Below are positions 1-10,436 of a DNA stretch of 64,000 nucleotides, piece by piece. The stretch's first letter is position 1. Each line of letters opens with the position of its first letter. Source of the stretch: Phycisphaeraceae bacterium (GTDB taxonomy: Bacteria > Planctomycetota > Phycisphaerae > Phycisphaerales > UBA1924); NCBI GenBank assembly GCA_019636845.1, contig JAHBWV010000001.1, forward strand, positions 2,914,001 through 2,978,000, read 5' to 3'. The translations under genes and the position numbers were made by a program. The notes below the pieces were generated by a model. It was not told where the DNA came from, did no database searches, and saw nothing but the letters and a program-made list of their open reading frames with translations.

Positions 1-1
1 C

Positions 2-586
2 GCCACCCTCAGGCCCTTCTTCGCGATCGCCGGGTGGCTCCTCCTCCCCGTCGTGCCGGCCATCTCGATGCGCCTCTTCAGCGACGAGATCCGAACCGGA
101 ACCATCGAGCCCCTCCTCACCTCCCCGATCCGTGACGGCTCGCTCGTCCTCGGAAAGTTCCTCGGCGCAACCCTCTTCCTCCTCGCGATGTTCCTCCCCA
201 CACTCGCCTACCCGATCACGCTCTGGTCACTCTCAGACCCCGCCCCCGACCTCGGACCGATCCTCGCCGGCTACTTCTCACTCGCCCTCCTCGGCATGCT
301 CAACCTCGCGATCGGCACGCTCGCTTCCGCGTGTACCTCCAGCCAGACCCTCTCATTCCTCGTCGCACTCTTCGTGATGCTCGGCATGCTCCTCATCCCC
401 TCCTTCCCCGCCCACTCACTCCCGATCCCCGCGCAGCGCGCCCTCGAGTTCGTCTCCCTCACCCCACGCATGAGCGACTTCGCCAGAGGGGTCATCGATA
501 CGCGCCACATCGCCTGGTTCGTCGCCCTCACGGGCTGGCTGCTCGTGCTCTCCACACTCGCCCTCCAATCAAGGAGATGGCGATGA
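2..586 (+). CDS. ABC-2 type transporter permease, GldF-like (5' end outside window)
   Basis: This is the C-terminal part of an integral membrane permease; the reading frame is open to the left edge, so the true start lies outside. The visible part has several hydrophobic helices and, near the start, the segment SDEIRTGTIEPLLTSPI. That is the typical cytoplasmic motif of ABC-2/GldF permeases (E-x-x-x-G-T-x-E-x-L-L-T-x-P). Its stop codon overlaps the start of the following GldG-like gene in an ATGA arrangement, so the two are translated together. Together with an ATPase expected just upstream they would form a GldAFG-type exporter, whose substrate is generally unknown outside gliding Bacteroidota. 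Confidence 0.85.
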   Translation, partial: ATLRPFFAIAGWLLLPVVPAISMRLFSDEIRTGTIEPLLTSPIRDGSLVLGKFLGATLFLLAMFLPTLAYPITLWSLSDPAPDLGPILAGYFSLALLGMLNLAIGTLASACTSSQTLSFLVALFVMLGMLLIPSFPAHSLPIPAQRALEFVSLTPRMSDFARGVIDTRHIAWFVALTGWLLVLSTLALQSRRWR

Positions 587-2778
587 CCGAAGAGACACCA
601 AGCCGCGCCAAACGCTCCGCCGCACATCCAGCCCGGTCGCGCCGCGCCAGATTCGCCGCACTCGCCGCCGCGATCCTCCTCTCCGCCACCGTCTGCTCCC
701 TCTCGCTCGTCCGCATCGGGAACTCAACCGCCATCCGCTTCGACGCCACCGCAACCGGCGAGCATCGCCTCTCACCCCGAACGCTCCAGATCGCCGAAGC
801 GCTCCCCGCCGGCGCACGCATCATCCTCGCCCTCGACAAACGCACCATCGAGCCCGGCGCACGCCAGACCCTCGAAGATGCGATCTCAACCTTCAACCGA
901 TCCGGCACACGCATCCAGGCCGATTGGATCGACACCTCAGGCCAGGCCGGTCGCCTCACCTTCGCACGAACACTGAGCACGCTCACCACCGAGCAGAAGG
1001 ACTCCATCGACACCTACGCAAACGTCGTCCGCCGGGCCGTCGAATCCCTCCAGACCGCGGCACAATCGATCGATCCCGCACTCGTCTCCCAACTCGAAAC
1101 CATCCGCGACGCCCTCGGGCCTGACGATCCCGGCCGTCGCGCCTTCGACGAGCGGGCAGCCCTCTTCCGCGTCCTCTCCAGAGACGCCGTCGCCATCGCA
1201 AGCGCCGCCCTCGCCCCGATCCACGAGTGGGATTCACGCAGCCAGGAGCCCGACGACACGCCCGGACCTCCCCTTCTCGACGAGTCGTGGCAGCGCATCC
1301 GCTCCCCCGGCGAGAACCTCGATGCCCAGCTCGACGCGCTCGCCCGCGAACTCGGCGACTACGCCCGTTCCGCCCTCGGAACGCCCGAGGCCCGCGACCT
1401 GGCGCGTGGCCTCGCCGGCAGAGTCGCAAACCTCAGAGCCCCGCTCGCCCGTGCCATCGACGCAGGCCGCGCCGCAAAGGCCCCGGCGGTCATCCGCGTC
1501 GCGCGCCTGATCGAGGCCGATCGCGCCGCCATCGTGGTCGGAGACGCTGGGCCCGGCATCGTCGCCATCGACCCCGACGCGCTCATCGAAGCGGCCGCAT
1601 CCTCAACCGCCGAGGCCAGAGCACGCGTCGAATCGCTCTTCGCCACCGCGCTCGGCACCCTGCTCGCCTCCAGACCCCCGATCGTCGTCCTGCTCCACGC
1701 CGAGAATCCGCTTGTCCTCGCACGCGCGAACCTCTATCAGAAACTCATCGAACGCCTCTCCTCACGAGGCATCGACACCGTCCTCTGGTCACTCCTCTCA
1801 AACGCCGAGCCACCCTCGCTGCGCGAACTCAACCCCGATGGCCTCCGTCGCGTCGTCTACATCGCCCTCTCAACCGACTCCAGCAGCCGCAGCCCCGGAC
1901 CCGGCCAGCCCGCCGGCATCGAAAGAGCCCAGCGACTCGGGGCCGCACTCCGCGACCTCCACCAACGAGGCGAGCCCCTCCTGATCTCCCTCAGCCCATC
2001 CATATTCCCCGCAACCGGATCGCCCGATCCGACCTCCGACTTCCTGCTCGAACTCGGCCTCAACGCCCAGACCGCGCGCCCACTCGTCCGCGAACGCACA
2101 ACACCCACCGCCCGCATCGTCACCACACCCCTCACCGGCGCGGACCGCATCGCCGCCGCCGGCGACCATCCCATCGCCGGCGCGATCAGCGGCCTCCCGC
2201 TCTTCATGGCCTGGCCGATCCACATCGCTCGATCCGACGATCCCATACCCGGCGTCCGCGCAGAACCGCTCCTCACACTCCGCAGCGACGCCACCTGGGG
2301 CGAGTCCCAGTGGATCACCCTCTGGCAGATCGGGCTCGAATCGCAATCAACTCTCCCCGCTCCCCCCACGCGCGATGCACGCGATCTCCCCCCACCCGCC
2401 AACAACGAGTTCACACTCGCATGGGCGGTCGAGCGACGCCCGCCGGACAACCCGATGTCCGTGCAGCGCCTGGTCATCGTCGGCACACACAGCTACGGCC
2501 AATTCGGCTGGTTCGCCGATGGCATCACCCACGAGCAGACCTCAATCGACGGACGTGCCGTCAGAACCCACCCGGGCAACACCGAACTCCTCGACGCGTC
2601 CATCGCCTACCTCGCCGAACTCGACGAGCTCATCGCCCGAAGCCCCGAGGCCGGCTCCACCCCCGTGATCCGCCCCATCGATCCCGATCGCCTCCGCATC
2701 ATCCGCCTCGCCCTCGCGCTCGGCATGCCGGGCGCGATCCTGCTCATCGGCGCCGCCGCGTGGATCATCCGCAGATAA
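583..2778 (+). CDS. GldG-like ABC transporter auxiliary protein
   Basis: A 731-residue protein with one N-terminal membrane anchor (about residues 24-45), a long extracytoplasmic region and a C-terminal membrane helix followed by RR. The region after the first helix (FDATATGEHRLSPRTLQI) matches the GldG/DUF-type auxiliary subunit pattern 'F-D-x-T-x-x-x-x-x-S-L-S'. The ATG at 583 was chosen because AAGGAG lies at 571-576 with ideal spacing and the codon overlaps the permease stop; an ATG at 577 abuts that ribosome site. It is coupled to the GldF-like permease. The substrate is not evident from the sequence. Confidence 0.8.
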   Translation: MTEETPSRAKRSAAHPARSRRARFAALAAAILLSATVCSLSLVRIGNSTAIRFDATATGEHRLSPRTLQIAEALPAGARIILALDKRTIEPGARQTLEDAISTFNRSGTRIQADWIDTSGQAGRLTFARTLSTLTTEQKDSIDTYANVVRRAVESLQTAAQSIDPALVSQLETIRDALGPDDPGRRAFDERAALFRVLSRDAVAIASAALAPIHEWDSRSQEPDDTPGPPLLDESWQRIRSPGENLDAQLDALARELGDYARSALGTPEARDLARGLAGRVANLRAPLARAIDAGRAAKAPAVIRVARLIEADRAAIVVGDAGPGIVAIDPDALIEAAASSTAEARARVESLFATALGTLLASRPPIVVLLHAENPLVLARANLYQKLIERLSSRGIDTVLWSLLSNAEPPSLRELNPDGLRRVVYIALSTDSSSRSPGPGQPAGIERAQRLGAALRDLHQRGEPLLISLSPSIFPATGSPDPTSDFLLELGLNAQTARPLVRERTTPTARIVTTPLTGADRIAAAGDHPIAGAISGLPLFMAWPIHIARSDDPIPGVRAEPLLTLRSDATWGESQWITLWQIGLESQSTLPAPPTRDARDLPPPANNEFTLAWAVERRPPDNPMSVQRLVIVGTHSYGQFGWFADGITHEQTSIDGRAVRTHPGNTELLDASIAYLAELDELIARSPEAGSTPVIRPIDPDRLRIIRLALALGMPGAILLIGAAAWIIRR

Positions 2779-3150
2779 ACGCCCCGCCCGTGCCCCGTCC
2801 TCCCGGGCAGGTATCGCCGTCCCGCACTCAGGACAGATCGTCGCACGAATCGCGCGAAGGTCGTACTCGCACGCATAGCACCGTGGCCCATGCTCAACAC
2901 GCCGCGGCAGACACGCGATGTACACCCCCATCCCCGTCACCACCAGCCCATATCCATACAGAATCGGCTGCAAGACCTCCATGTAGATCCGACCCTGCGT
3001 CACCAATCCAAGCGTGTAGTGCCCCAGAATCACCATCGCCATGAACGCCGCGCCGAGACCCACCCACACAAACCCGAGCAGCGTCCGCCGGTGCCTCCCG
3101 GCAAGCCACCACACGATCACCGCATAACCCGTAAAGAACGGAATCAACAC
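2542..3150 (-). CDS. membrane protein with C-terminal zinc ribbon
   Basis: A short multi-spanning membrane protein (three hydrophobic helices in the first 85 residues) followed by a four-cysteine zinc ribbon of the form CYxCxYDLR...CPECG. This is a very common tail or head in Planctomycetota membrane proteins of unknown function. The GTG at 3150 has GAGG five bases upstream and starts directly at the first helix. A TTG at 3264, overlapping the stop of the upstream DUF444 gene, is the alternative and would add 38 Arg/Gly-rich residues. The last about 79 codons run antisense into the 3' end of the GldG-like gene, an unusually long convergent overlap; this tail is acidic and low in complexity. 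Confidence 0.6.
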   Translation of the reverse strand: MLIPFFTGYAVIVWWLAGRHRRTLLGFVWVGLGAAFMAMVILGHYTLGLVTQGRIYMEVLQPILYGYGLVVTGMGVYIACLPRRVEHGPRCYACEYDLRAIRATICPECGTAIPAREDGARAGRLSADDPRGGADEQDRARHAEREGEADDAEAIGIDGADHGGGAGLGASGDELVEFGEVGDGRVEEFGVARVGSDGTSVD

Positions 3151-3260
3151 TCGGCCCTCTGCGACACGATTCGCCGTGCCCGCCCCCACAGTTTCGCAGG
3201 TCCGCCCCCGCCAGTCGAGCCCTCCCGCACATTCCCGCCCGAAACGGCCCCGGCGATCGT

Positions 3261-4373
3261 TCAACGCCCCTGCTTGAAAAACGTCCGCAGAGACTCGTAG
3301 ATGTCGTCCTTCCCGTTCACCCGGCTCGTCACCAGCCGAGGACCATCACCGATGTCCGCCCCGTTCGGAAACGCCTCGTGCAGCACGTTGATGAACGATC
3401 CTGAACCATACGAAGACGCGACCTGGCAGTAGCCGAACATGTTCGACACCGGCAACAGGTGCTGATCAAGGATCTTCACACACTCGCGATTGTCCGAGTC
3501 GCTCGAGTTGTCACCATCCGAAAAATGGAACAGATAGATGTTCCAGTCCGACGGGTCGTAATGACCTTCAAGGATCGATCTCGCGCACTGCAACGCACTC
3601 GATATCTTCGTCCCGCCGTCCTCACGCACCGAGAAGAACGTCTTCTTATCAACCTCCGACGCCCGCACATCATGAACGATGTAGCGGCTCTCAATCCCCT
3701 CGTAATTCCGCCTCAGCCACGTGTCGATCCAGAACGCCTCCAACCTCACCAGCTCCTTCTGCTCATCACCCATCGAGCCCGACACGTCCATCATGTACAC
3801 GATCACCGCGTTCGACTGCGGCTTCTTCACCTCGTTCCACGATCGGAACCGCTGGTCACGCTTGATCGGAATAATCACCGGGTTGTCAGGGTCATACGTC
3901 CCCAGAGAAACCTGACGCTTCAACGCCTCGCGATACGTCCGCTTGAAGTGCCGCAGACTCGCAGGCCCGATCGGCCGGATCCCCGTGAACTTGTCGCGAA
4001 CCGTCGTGATCCGATGCTCCCCCCGCGGCTTGATCCGTGGAAGTTTCAACTCCTCCGCCAGAATGTCCGCCAATTCCTCCATGCTCACATCCACCTCAAG
4101 GATGTGCTTCCCCTCCTGCTCGCCCCCCTGCCCCGGCTTGCCGCCCTGCCCGACCGAATCACCCTCATCACCCTCCCCCATACCAACACCCGACGAGTTG
4201 TCGCCGTAGCGAAACGTCGGAATGTCGATGTCATGCACGGGTATCGAGACAAACCGCTTCCCCTCGCGCCCGATCAACTCGCCGCGCGAAAGAAACTTCT
4301 TCAGATCACGCCGGATCCGACCACGCACGATCTGCCTGAAACGCTGATGGTCTTGTTCAATCTTGCTGAGCAT
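3261..4373 (-). CDS. DUF444 / YeaH-YhbH family protein with VWA domain
   Basis: A 370-residue member of the UPF0229/DUF444 family, which in enterobacteria (YeaH) and Bacillus (YhbH) travels with SpoVR and the PrkA kinase in stress and sporulation responses. An N-terminal basic helical region and a Gly-rich linker lead into a von Willebrand A-type domain carrying the metal site DVSGS (D196, S198, S200). The ATG at 4373 ([12 protein letters not shown]) is the family's usual N-terminus; 11 codons of open frame upstream are not conserved-looking. No spoVR or prkA homologue is present in this window, so the usual partners must lie elsewhere. Confidence 0.85.
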   Translation of the reverse strand: MLSKIEQDHQRFRQIVRGRIRRDLKKFLSRGELIGREGKRFVSIPVHDIDIPTFRYGDNSSGVGMGEGDEGDSVGQGGKPGQGGEQEGKHILEVDVSMEELADILAEELKLPRIKPRGEHRITTVRDKFTGIRPIGPASLRHFKRTYREALKRQVSLGTYDPDNPVIIPIKRDQRFRSWNEVKKPQSNAVIVYMMDVSGSMGDEQKELVRLEAFWIDTWLRRNYEGIESRYIVHDVRASEVDKKTFFSVREDGGTKISSALQCARSILEGHYDPSDWNIYLFHFSDGDNSSDSDNRECVKILDQHLLPVSNMFGYCQVASSYGSGSFINVLHEAFPNGADIGDGPRLVTSRVNGKDDIYESLRTFFKQGR

Positions 4374-4501
4374 CGTGCTCACCCACCCCTCCCCAACACT
4401 CCACACACCCCGGCGGTCCGCAACCGTGCGCCGCCTCCCTCATCAACCGATACGAGACACTTCATCGGCAGGATCGAACCCTCGAACAAATCCCACTCCA
4501 T

Positions 4502-5464
4502 TCACTTCGACCCCGCACCCTCAGAAGCACGAACACGTACCGATCGACCCCGCACCAGCCGAGCGATCCCGACGATCCCAAGCACCCCGAGCGGGATCGC
4601 CACCATCACCTCCGCCGCGCGATTCACAAGATCCGCAGTCAACCCGATCCCCGCCCCGGAATCCTCCCCCATCGCGTACCACCCGGGCAACGCCGCCGCC
4701 AACAGCCCCACCGCCCACTCACGCAGACCAAGCCCATTCCCCGCCAGCGGAATCAGCAATGCAACCTGGCTCACAACCGCCACCGCCACCGCCTCACGCG
4801 CCCCGATCTCTCGACCGATCAGCGCGAACACCGCCCAGTAACGAAACGCCCACAACGCCACATCCGCATACTTCATCGCCATCGCGCCGGCATACGCGCG
4901 CACCGTCCGATCAGACGATCCGCGCCACACCGCGATCCCCCCAACCAACGGAGCCGACGCAACCGCCCACCACACCGGGCCACCCTCCACTCCGATCCAG
5001 TCCAACCCCAGCACGATCGAGGCCAGCATCGCCATCGCGATCCCCGCCATCGCCACAGTCTCCGCGAGCACCCGCGCCGACGCCTTGATCCCGATCCCGT
5101 TGTACTTCTTGTGGTACGCGATCCGACCGAACATCCCAGGCCTCAGCGGCAGATAGTTCAGCAGCCACGCGCTCGCGATCAGCCCCGCCATCTCATCCAG
5201 CCGCACACTCCCGTGCCGGTTGTTCAGCAGCCAGAACGCCACGCTCACGACAAACAGATTCGCGATCGGCAGCACAATCGCCATCGCGACCAGCCACCAC
5301 TCAGCCGACCGCATCGCACGCAACCCGTCCGCCAGCGAGCCACCCTGCAACGAAGCCGTCCACACCGCAGCGACCAGCAACGCGCCCCCCACGATCGAGC
5401 CGACAATCGCCCGCGTCGCGCGCCCGCCGCGAGGCGTTCCTCCATAAACGTTCGTCGGCTCCAT
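4502..5464 (-). CDS. flippase-like integral membrane protein (LPG synthase TM / UPF0104 family)
   Basis: A 320-residue polytopic protein with about eight hydrophobic helices. The motif NYLPLRPGMFGR followed by YHKKY, the GLREW segment and the late ADLVNRA helix are the characteristic blocks of the YbhN/UPF0104 family (the membrane domain of lysylphosphatidylglycerol synthase). That family is thought to move lipids or lipid-linked compounds across the inner membrane. The start was placed at ATG 5464, which has GAGGG at good spacing and begins 10 bases after the stop of the upstream exported repeat protein, so the two form an operon. The substrate cannot be told. Confidence 0.75.
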   Translation of the reverse strand: MEPTNVYGGTPRGGRATRAIVGSIVGGALLVAAVWTASLQGGSLADGLRAMRSAEWWLVAMAIVLPIANLFVVSVAFWLLNNRHGSVRLDEMAGLIASAWLLNYLPLRPGMFGRIAYHKKYNGIGIKASARVLAETVAMAGIAMAMLASIVLGLDWIGVEGGPVWWAVASAPLVGGIAVWRGSSDRTVRAYAGAMAMKYADVALWAFRYWAVFALIGREIGAREAVAVAVVSQVALLIPLAGNGLGLREWAVGLLAAALPGWYAMGEDSGAGIGLTADLVNRAAEVMVAIPLGVLGIVGIARLVRGRSVRVRASEGAGSK

Positions 5465-5474
5465 GCTGCCCTCG

Positions 5475-8018
5475 CTATCGCGACTGGGAACCAGGGGCCA
5501 CGCCCCGTCCCGCGACAAGCCCGGGGCCGGCGAGCGCTCGAATCCCCGGACCGACCGAGCCGAACGTCACGTCACCATCATCAAACCGCTCCCCAAGCAG
5601 CGTCGCGATCCGCACAAGATCGGCCACGCCCGACTCACGCGCCGTCGCCAGCAGCGGCGACGAAGAATCCCTCGCCCGCGCCAGCATCGCCATCCCCAGC
5701 ACCTCGGCATCACGCTCACGCTCGATCGCTCGGTCCAACGGCTCCATCGCAGCATGCTGCATCGAGTGCGGTGCGCCCGCGATCAGCACAATCCGAGACT
5801 CCGCAGAAAGCGACGCATACCGCGACCCTAAGGCCTCGGCATACGCACGCAACTCGCTCTCAGACGAGCCGCCCTCGCTCTCAGACATGAACACCGCGCC
5901 GCGAAGACGCATCGTCGCACGATGCACATCGCTCACATCACGCCCGTCCTGCCCGCCAACAGAACCGAACCACCCAACCAACGCCTCGTGCGCCGCATCC
6001 GACATCACCGGACCGCGCACCACCTGCTCCGACTGCGTCATCAGGCACAGCGGCCCCGGCACATACGTCTGATTTACACCAGACTGGAAGCCCTGGATCA
6101 CGCCCCACCGCACACGCACCGTTCGCAACGACTGCGTCTCGATCAACCAGCCCGCATACCCGAGGTCCGGCCAGATCTCGATCTCCACCGCCTCGCCCTG
6201 CAGCAGACGGATCCGACGCTCCGCCAGCACAACCTCAGGCAACGCATCAAGACTCGTCTTCTGAATCCCCACATCAACCTTCGGAGAGATCAGCAGGCGG
6301 CTGTTGATCGGACGCTCAGGGCCGACCGCCAGAGGCAGCGGAGAGAGATTCCGGATCGTCACACGCAGCGTGTTCCTCCCCCCCGCCGATGATGCGTCCG
6401 CCGTGAGACTCATGTACGAACGCGGCTGCGTGATCATCTCATCAACCCACTTCGGCACGCTCGCCGCGATCTCGCGGCACTCAAACGCCTCATCCGTCCG
6501 CGCATCTCCCCACACCCCGTCCTTCCCCATCGCCTTGGCCCGCGCCCAGGCGCCGAGAACCGTCGAGCGAGAGACCGCCGCGATCTCCTCCAGAAGACGC
6601 CTCGCCTCGGCGTGATTGCCCAGCTCCTCCTCGCACATGGCAACACCCATCCGCATCGTCGGATTCTCCGCGCCCAGCGCGAGGAACTTGTCCCGCGCTG
6701 TCGAAGCACTCCCCGATCGCAGCTCAACCCACGGCGTCAACTGCTCGCGATACTCGATGTCAACATCCTCGCGAGAGAGAAACGCCCTCATCGCCGTCCG
6801 AATCTGCTCGCTCTGCTCGTTCGAGATCGCCGTCACAACCAGGTACTCGGAGATCGCAGTGGCCGCCGCCTCCATCGCATAGTCAACACCGATCAGCCCG
6901 GCCGACCCCTGCGCCGAGACCGTCGCAACCAGCTTGTCGACGCTCGCGCTCAGATCAATCGCCGAAGCCGCTCGCGTCTCAAGGTCCCCCGCCGCGTCCG
7001 CAGCCAACAGACGCACCTGCTCGAGCGCAATCGGAAGCCGCAACTCCGCCGGGGGCGTCACACCCGTCGATGGAATCCCCTGGCGATCCAGCTCCTGGAT
7101 CGTCCGCCTCGCCGTGTCCCGCTGAGAGAGAATCGCTGTGTTCAACTCCTTCACGACCGATGCGGGACCCTCCTCCTGCCACCTCAGCACCAACTGGTCA
7201 ACGCCCACCGATGTCTCCGGCGACATCCCGCTCGCGTACATGATCGCCACCGCGTTCACATAAAAACGCCGAGACTGCGAGTACGCACCCACGCGCCCCA
7301 GCAGCAACGCGATCGAACGATGCACCTCCACATCCAGCGGATCCGCATACAACAGATTGCACAGCATCTCCAGACGCCCGGGAGCATCCGACATCTTCGA
7401 CGCGTAGAACGCCTCCGCCAGAGCCGCCGCCTCCTTGTTCGTCGGGTCCAGGCCCGTCGCCATCGAGAGATGGTCGATGAAACCGTCCAGATCCCCACGC
7501 TCACGATGCAGCAGCGCCGCGTCCAGCGCAAGCCGGCTCCGCACCGAGGGATCGAGCCCCGCGCCCCCAGGCCCCAGGAAACGCGCATAGATCGCCAGTC
7601 GCTCACCCACCGTCTGCTGACGCGAGATCTGCGACGTGATCAGACGCAACTGCGCCACCGTGTCGCTCGGGTCATGCACGAGGATCTGGCGGCACGCATC
7701 GATCACACGATCCAACTCACCCGCCTGAAACCACGCCTCCACACGCTCACGCGCCAACTCCGTGTCAGACGGCGCGTAGCCCTGCGCCCGGTCGAGCAGC
7801 AAACCCACAAGCCGGTAATCACGGTCTAGCGGCTCGTGCCGAAGGCGCAGATCCAGCACCGACGCCCGCCAGATCGCGTCCGCAACAAGTCTCCGGCCGA
7901 CCTCCCGCTCCCCCTGCGCCATCGCCGCCGATGGCACCAGAACGCACGCCGCGAGCACAACCGCACAGAACGCACGCGCGAGAGTCGAACGCACCATCGC
8001 CCAACGCAGGTGAGACAT
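5475..8018 (-). CDS. exported TPR-like repeat protein of unknown function
   Basis: An 847-residue protein. It starts with a signal peptide (residues about 8-35, ending in an AMA-type cleavage site), so it is exported. The first 300 residues are helical repeats resembling tetratricopeptides (for example ELDRVIDACRQILVHDPSD). The C-terminal part is mixed alpha/beta with no family I recognise. The ATG at 8018 overlaps the stop of the upstream small membrane protein (TGATG), so it is translationally coupled to it and followed closely by the flippase-like gene. Its role is unknown; the repeats suggest a periplasmic scaffold. Confidence 0.75.
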   Translation of the reverse strand: MSHLRWAMVRSTLARAFCAVVLAACVLVPSAAMAQGEREVGRRLVADAIWRASVLDLRLRHEPLDRDYRLVGLLLDRAQGYAPSDTELARERVEAWFQAGELDRVIDACRQILVHDPSDTVAQLRLITSQISRQQTVGERLAIYARFLGPGGAGLDPSVRSRLALDAALLHRERGDLDGFIDHLSMATGLDPTNKEAAALAEAFYASKMSDAPGRLEMLCNLLYADPLDVEVHRSIALLLGRVGAYSQSRRFYVNAVAIMYASGMSPETSVGVDQLVLRWQEEGPASVVKELNTAILSQRDTARRTIQELDRQGIPSTGVTPPAELRLPIALEQVRLLAADAAGDLETRAASAIDLSASVDKLVATVSAQGSAGLIGVDYAMEAAATAISEYLVVTAISNEQSEQIRTAMRAFLSREDVDIEYREQLTPWVELRSGSASTARDKFLALGAENPTMRMGVAMCEEELGNHAEARRLLEEIAAVSRSTVLGAWARAKAMGKDGVWGDARTDEAFECREIAASVPKWVDEMITQPRSYMSLTADASSAGGRNTLRVTIRNLSPLPLAVGPERPINSRLLISPKVDVGIQKTSLDALPEVVLAERRIRLLQGEAVEIEIWPDLGYAGWLIETQSLRTVRVRWGVIQGFQSGVNQTYVPGPLCLMTQSEQVVRGPVMSDAAHEALVGWFGSVGGQDGRDVSDVHRATMRLRGAVFMSESEGGSSESELRAYAEALGSRYASLSAESRIVLIAGAPHSMQHAAMEPLDRAIERERDAEVLGMAMLARARDSSSPLLATARESGVADLVRIATLLGERFDDGDVTFGSVGPGIRALAGPGLVAGRGVAPGSQSR

Positions 8019-8344
8019 CAAGTCGCAACTCCCATCATCGCCATCAGAATCCGCCCCGACAGCACCGCCGTTGCTCCGAGCATCACGACGCACGTCAGGA
8101 TCTCGATCCAGCCGACCAGACGCCGATTCGCACCCGGAAACCACTTATCGGCCACAAGACAGCAAAAAACCAGTTGTCCCGCCGCGATCGACGCGATACC
8201 CCCGGCGCGGCACGCATCGCGAACCCCCACCCACGCCTCAGAACCGATCAGCAACAGCCACAAACCGCCCACGCAGAGCAGCAACCCCCACGGCGTCGCA
8301 GACGCCGCCAAGAGAACAAGGGTGTACCTGCGAGCCAGTCTCAC
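8018..8344 (-). CDS. small hypothetical membrane protein
   Basis: A 108-residue protein with three clear hydrophobic segments (about residues 9-30, 48-67 and 80-103) and no recognised family. It starts with GTG; no in-frame ATG is available nearby. Its stop codon overlaps the ATG of the exported repeat protein downstream, which argues that it is a real, co-translated gene of the same operon. It begins about 100 bases after the end of rho. Confidence 0.6.
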   Translation of the reverse strand: MRLARRYTLVLLAASATPWGLLLCVGGLWLLLIGSEAWVGVRDACRAGGIASIAAGQLVFCCLVADKWFPGANRRLVGWIEILTCVVMLGATAVLSGRILMAMMGVAT

Positions 8345-8441
8345 GCCGGGGCATTCCTGGAGGGCCGCGACCCAACGGCCGACCCCCCACAGGGTACCTC
8401 AACTCAGGACACGATGTTCGCGCCCGCGGATGAATCCACGA

Positions 8442-10436
8442 TCACCCCATCGCCATCGTCATCAGGAACTCGGCGTTGGTCTTCACCTTCTTCAGACGGG
8501 TCTTGATCAACTCCATCCCCTCGACAACGTTCATGTCGCTCAGCACCTTCCGCAGACGGTGCACCAGCTCCAGCTCCTTCCGGTCCAGCAGCAACTCCTC
8601 GCGCCGCGTGCCCGAGGCCGGGATGTCGATGCACGGATAGATACGCTTGTCCATCAGCTTCCGGTCAAGGTGCAACTCGGCGTTGCCGGTCCCCTTGAAC
8701 TCCTCGAAGATCACCTCGTCCATCTTCGAGCCCGTGTCCACCAGCGCGGTCCCGATGATCGTCAGCGAGCCGCCCCGCTCGATCGCCCGGGCCGCACCGA
8801 AGAACTTCTTCGGACGCTGCAACGCGTTCGAGTCCAGGCCGCCCGACATGATCTTGCCCGAGTGCGGCTGCTCCGAGTTGTACGCACGCGCCAGACGCGT
8901 GATCGAGTCGAGCAGGATCACAACGTCATCCCCGAACTCGACCATCCGCTTCGCCTTCTCGATCACAACCTCCGCCACCGCCACGTGACGCGAAGACTGC
9001 TCGTCGAACGTGCTCGCCACAACCTCAACGTTCTGCGCGACGTGCCGGCGGAAGTCCGTCACCTCCTCGGGACGCTCATCCACAAGCAGCACGATGATCT
9101 TCACGTCCGGATTGTTCGTGCTGATCGCCTTCGTGATCTTCTGCAACAGCACCGTCTTGCCCGTGCGCGGCGGCGCAACGATCAGCATCCGCTGACCGAA
9201 GCCGATCGGCGTCACAAGGTCCACGATGCGACACTCAATCTCGTCGGGCGAAGTCTCAAGAATGAAACGACGCTCAGGATGCAGCGGCGTCAGATCCTCG
9301 AAGTTCACCAGCGAGTGAATCTTCGACGGCTCACGCCCGTTCACCTTGTCCACACGCAGCAACGCGAAGTAACGCTCGCTCTCCTTCGGCGGACGGATCG
9401 CCCCCCGCACCACCATCCCGCGACGCAGCCCGAACCGACGGATCTGCGACGGGCTCACATAAATGTCATCCGGCCCCGGCAGGTAACTCTGCTCCGCTGC
9501 GCGAAGGAATCCGAACCCGTCGGACATCACCTCGAGCGTCCCCTCGCCGAACATCAGACCCTGCTTCGCCGCACGCGCCTTCAGAATCTTGAAAACCAGA
9601 TCCTGCTTCGGCGTCGACTGGAAATCCGTCAGCCCCTCCTTTGTGGCGACCTTGAACAGCTCGTCAAGCTCCATCCGCTGGAGCTGGCCGATCGAGATCG
9701 CGTCCTTCAGGTCCTCCGGCTTCGCGTTCGCGAGCGTCCGCTCGAGTTCCGCAAGTTCGCGCTCAAGCTCCTCGTCGCTCGGAAGCGAGTGATCGAAGTG
9801 GTGCCCACCGTGCATCCCACCACCGCCACCGCCACCGCCGCCCCCACTCCCACCACCGCCGGGACCGTACATCCCGCCGCCCTTGCGCTTCTTCCGCTTC
9901 CGACGGTTACGACCGCCGTCGAATCCGTACCCGTACTGCTGCCCGGATCCGTACGACTGCTGGCCGCCTCCCCCACCACCTCCCCCGCCACCACCGCCAC
10001 CACCCTGTTGCCCACCCTGATGCCCACCCTGCGACCCTTGACGCTGGTCGCGCTGTCCATCCTGCCTCTGCTCCCCACGCTGCTGGTCATGCCCGCGCTG
10101 CTGATGCTGCTGATGCTCCGGACGTGTCTGCTCCGGACGCCCCTGCTCAGGACGTGCCTGCCCGCTCGGGCGGCTCTCCCCGCTCGGGCGGCTCTCTCCG
10201 CTCGGGCGATCACCTCCGCGCTCCTGCCCGCGCCCCTCCGCACGAGACTCCGCCTCTGGCTTCGGCTCTGGCTTCGGCGTCGGCCGAACGTCCGAACGGG
10301 CCTCCACCGCCTTCGAGGGCTTCGACTCCTCCCGGACCGCAGAACCCTCAGAAGACTTCGCTCCCTTTCGCTTCGACGCCTTCGCCGCGCCGGTCTCGGA
10401 AGCATCCGTATCGATCACGTTCGTCGATTTGGCCAT
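8442..10436 (-). CDS. rho: transcription termination factor Rho with long glycine/arginine-rich N-terminus
   Basis: A hexameric RNA-dependent ATPase that ends transcription at C-rich sites. At 664 residues it is much longer than E. coli Rho (419). Residues 1-245 are low-complexity: repeats of R-P-S-G-E-S, Gln-rich stretches, two polyglycine runs and the basic block [13 protein letters not shown]. The conserved part then follows: helical Rho-N domain (about 245-292), cold-shock-like RNA-binding fold (about 297-375) and RecA-like motor with Walker A APPRTGKT (421-428) and Walker [11 protein letters not shown]. All core motifs look intact. A leader of nearly 300 bases separates it from coaE and may hold its promoter and autoregulatory sites. 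Confidence 0.97.
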   Translation of the reverse strand: MAKSTNVIDTDASETGAAKASKRKGAKSSEGSAVREESKPSKAVEARSDVRPTPKPEPKPEAESRAEGRGQERGGDRPSGESRPSGESRPSGQARPEQGRPEQTRPEHQQHQQRGHDQQRGEQRQDGQRDQRQGSQGGHQGGQQGGGGGGGGGGGGGGQQSYGSGQQYGYGFDGGRNRRKRKKRKGGGMYGPGGGGSGGGGGGGGGGMHGGHHFDHSLPSDEELERELAELERTLANAKPEDLKDAISIGQLQRMELDELFKVATKEGLTDFQSTPKQDLVFKILKARAAKQGLMFGEGTLEVMSDGFGFLRAAEQSYLPGPDDIYVSPSQIRRFGLRRGMVVRGAIRPPKESERYFALLRVDKVNGREPSKIHSLVNFEDLTPLHPERRFILETSPDEIECRIVDLVTPIGFGQRMLIVAPPRTGKTVLLQKITKAISTNNPDVKIIVLLVDERPEEVTDFRRHVAQNVEVVASTFDEQSSRHVAVAEVVIEKAKRMVEFGDDVVILLDSITRLARAYNSEQPHSGKIMSGGLDSNALQRPKKFFGAARAIERGGSLTIIGTALVDTGSKMDEVIFEEFKGTGNAELHLDRKLMDKRIYPCIDIPASGTRREELLLDRKELELVHRLRKVLSDMNVVEGMELIKTRLKKVKTNAEFLMTMAMG

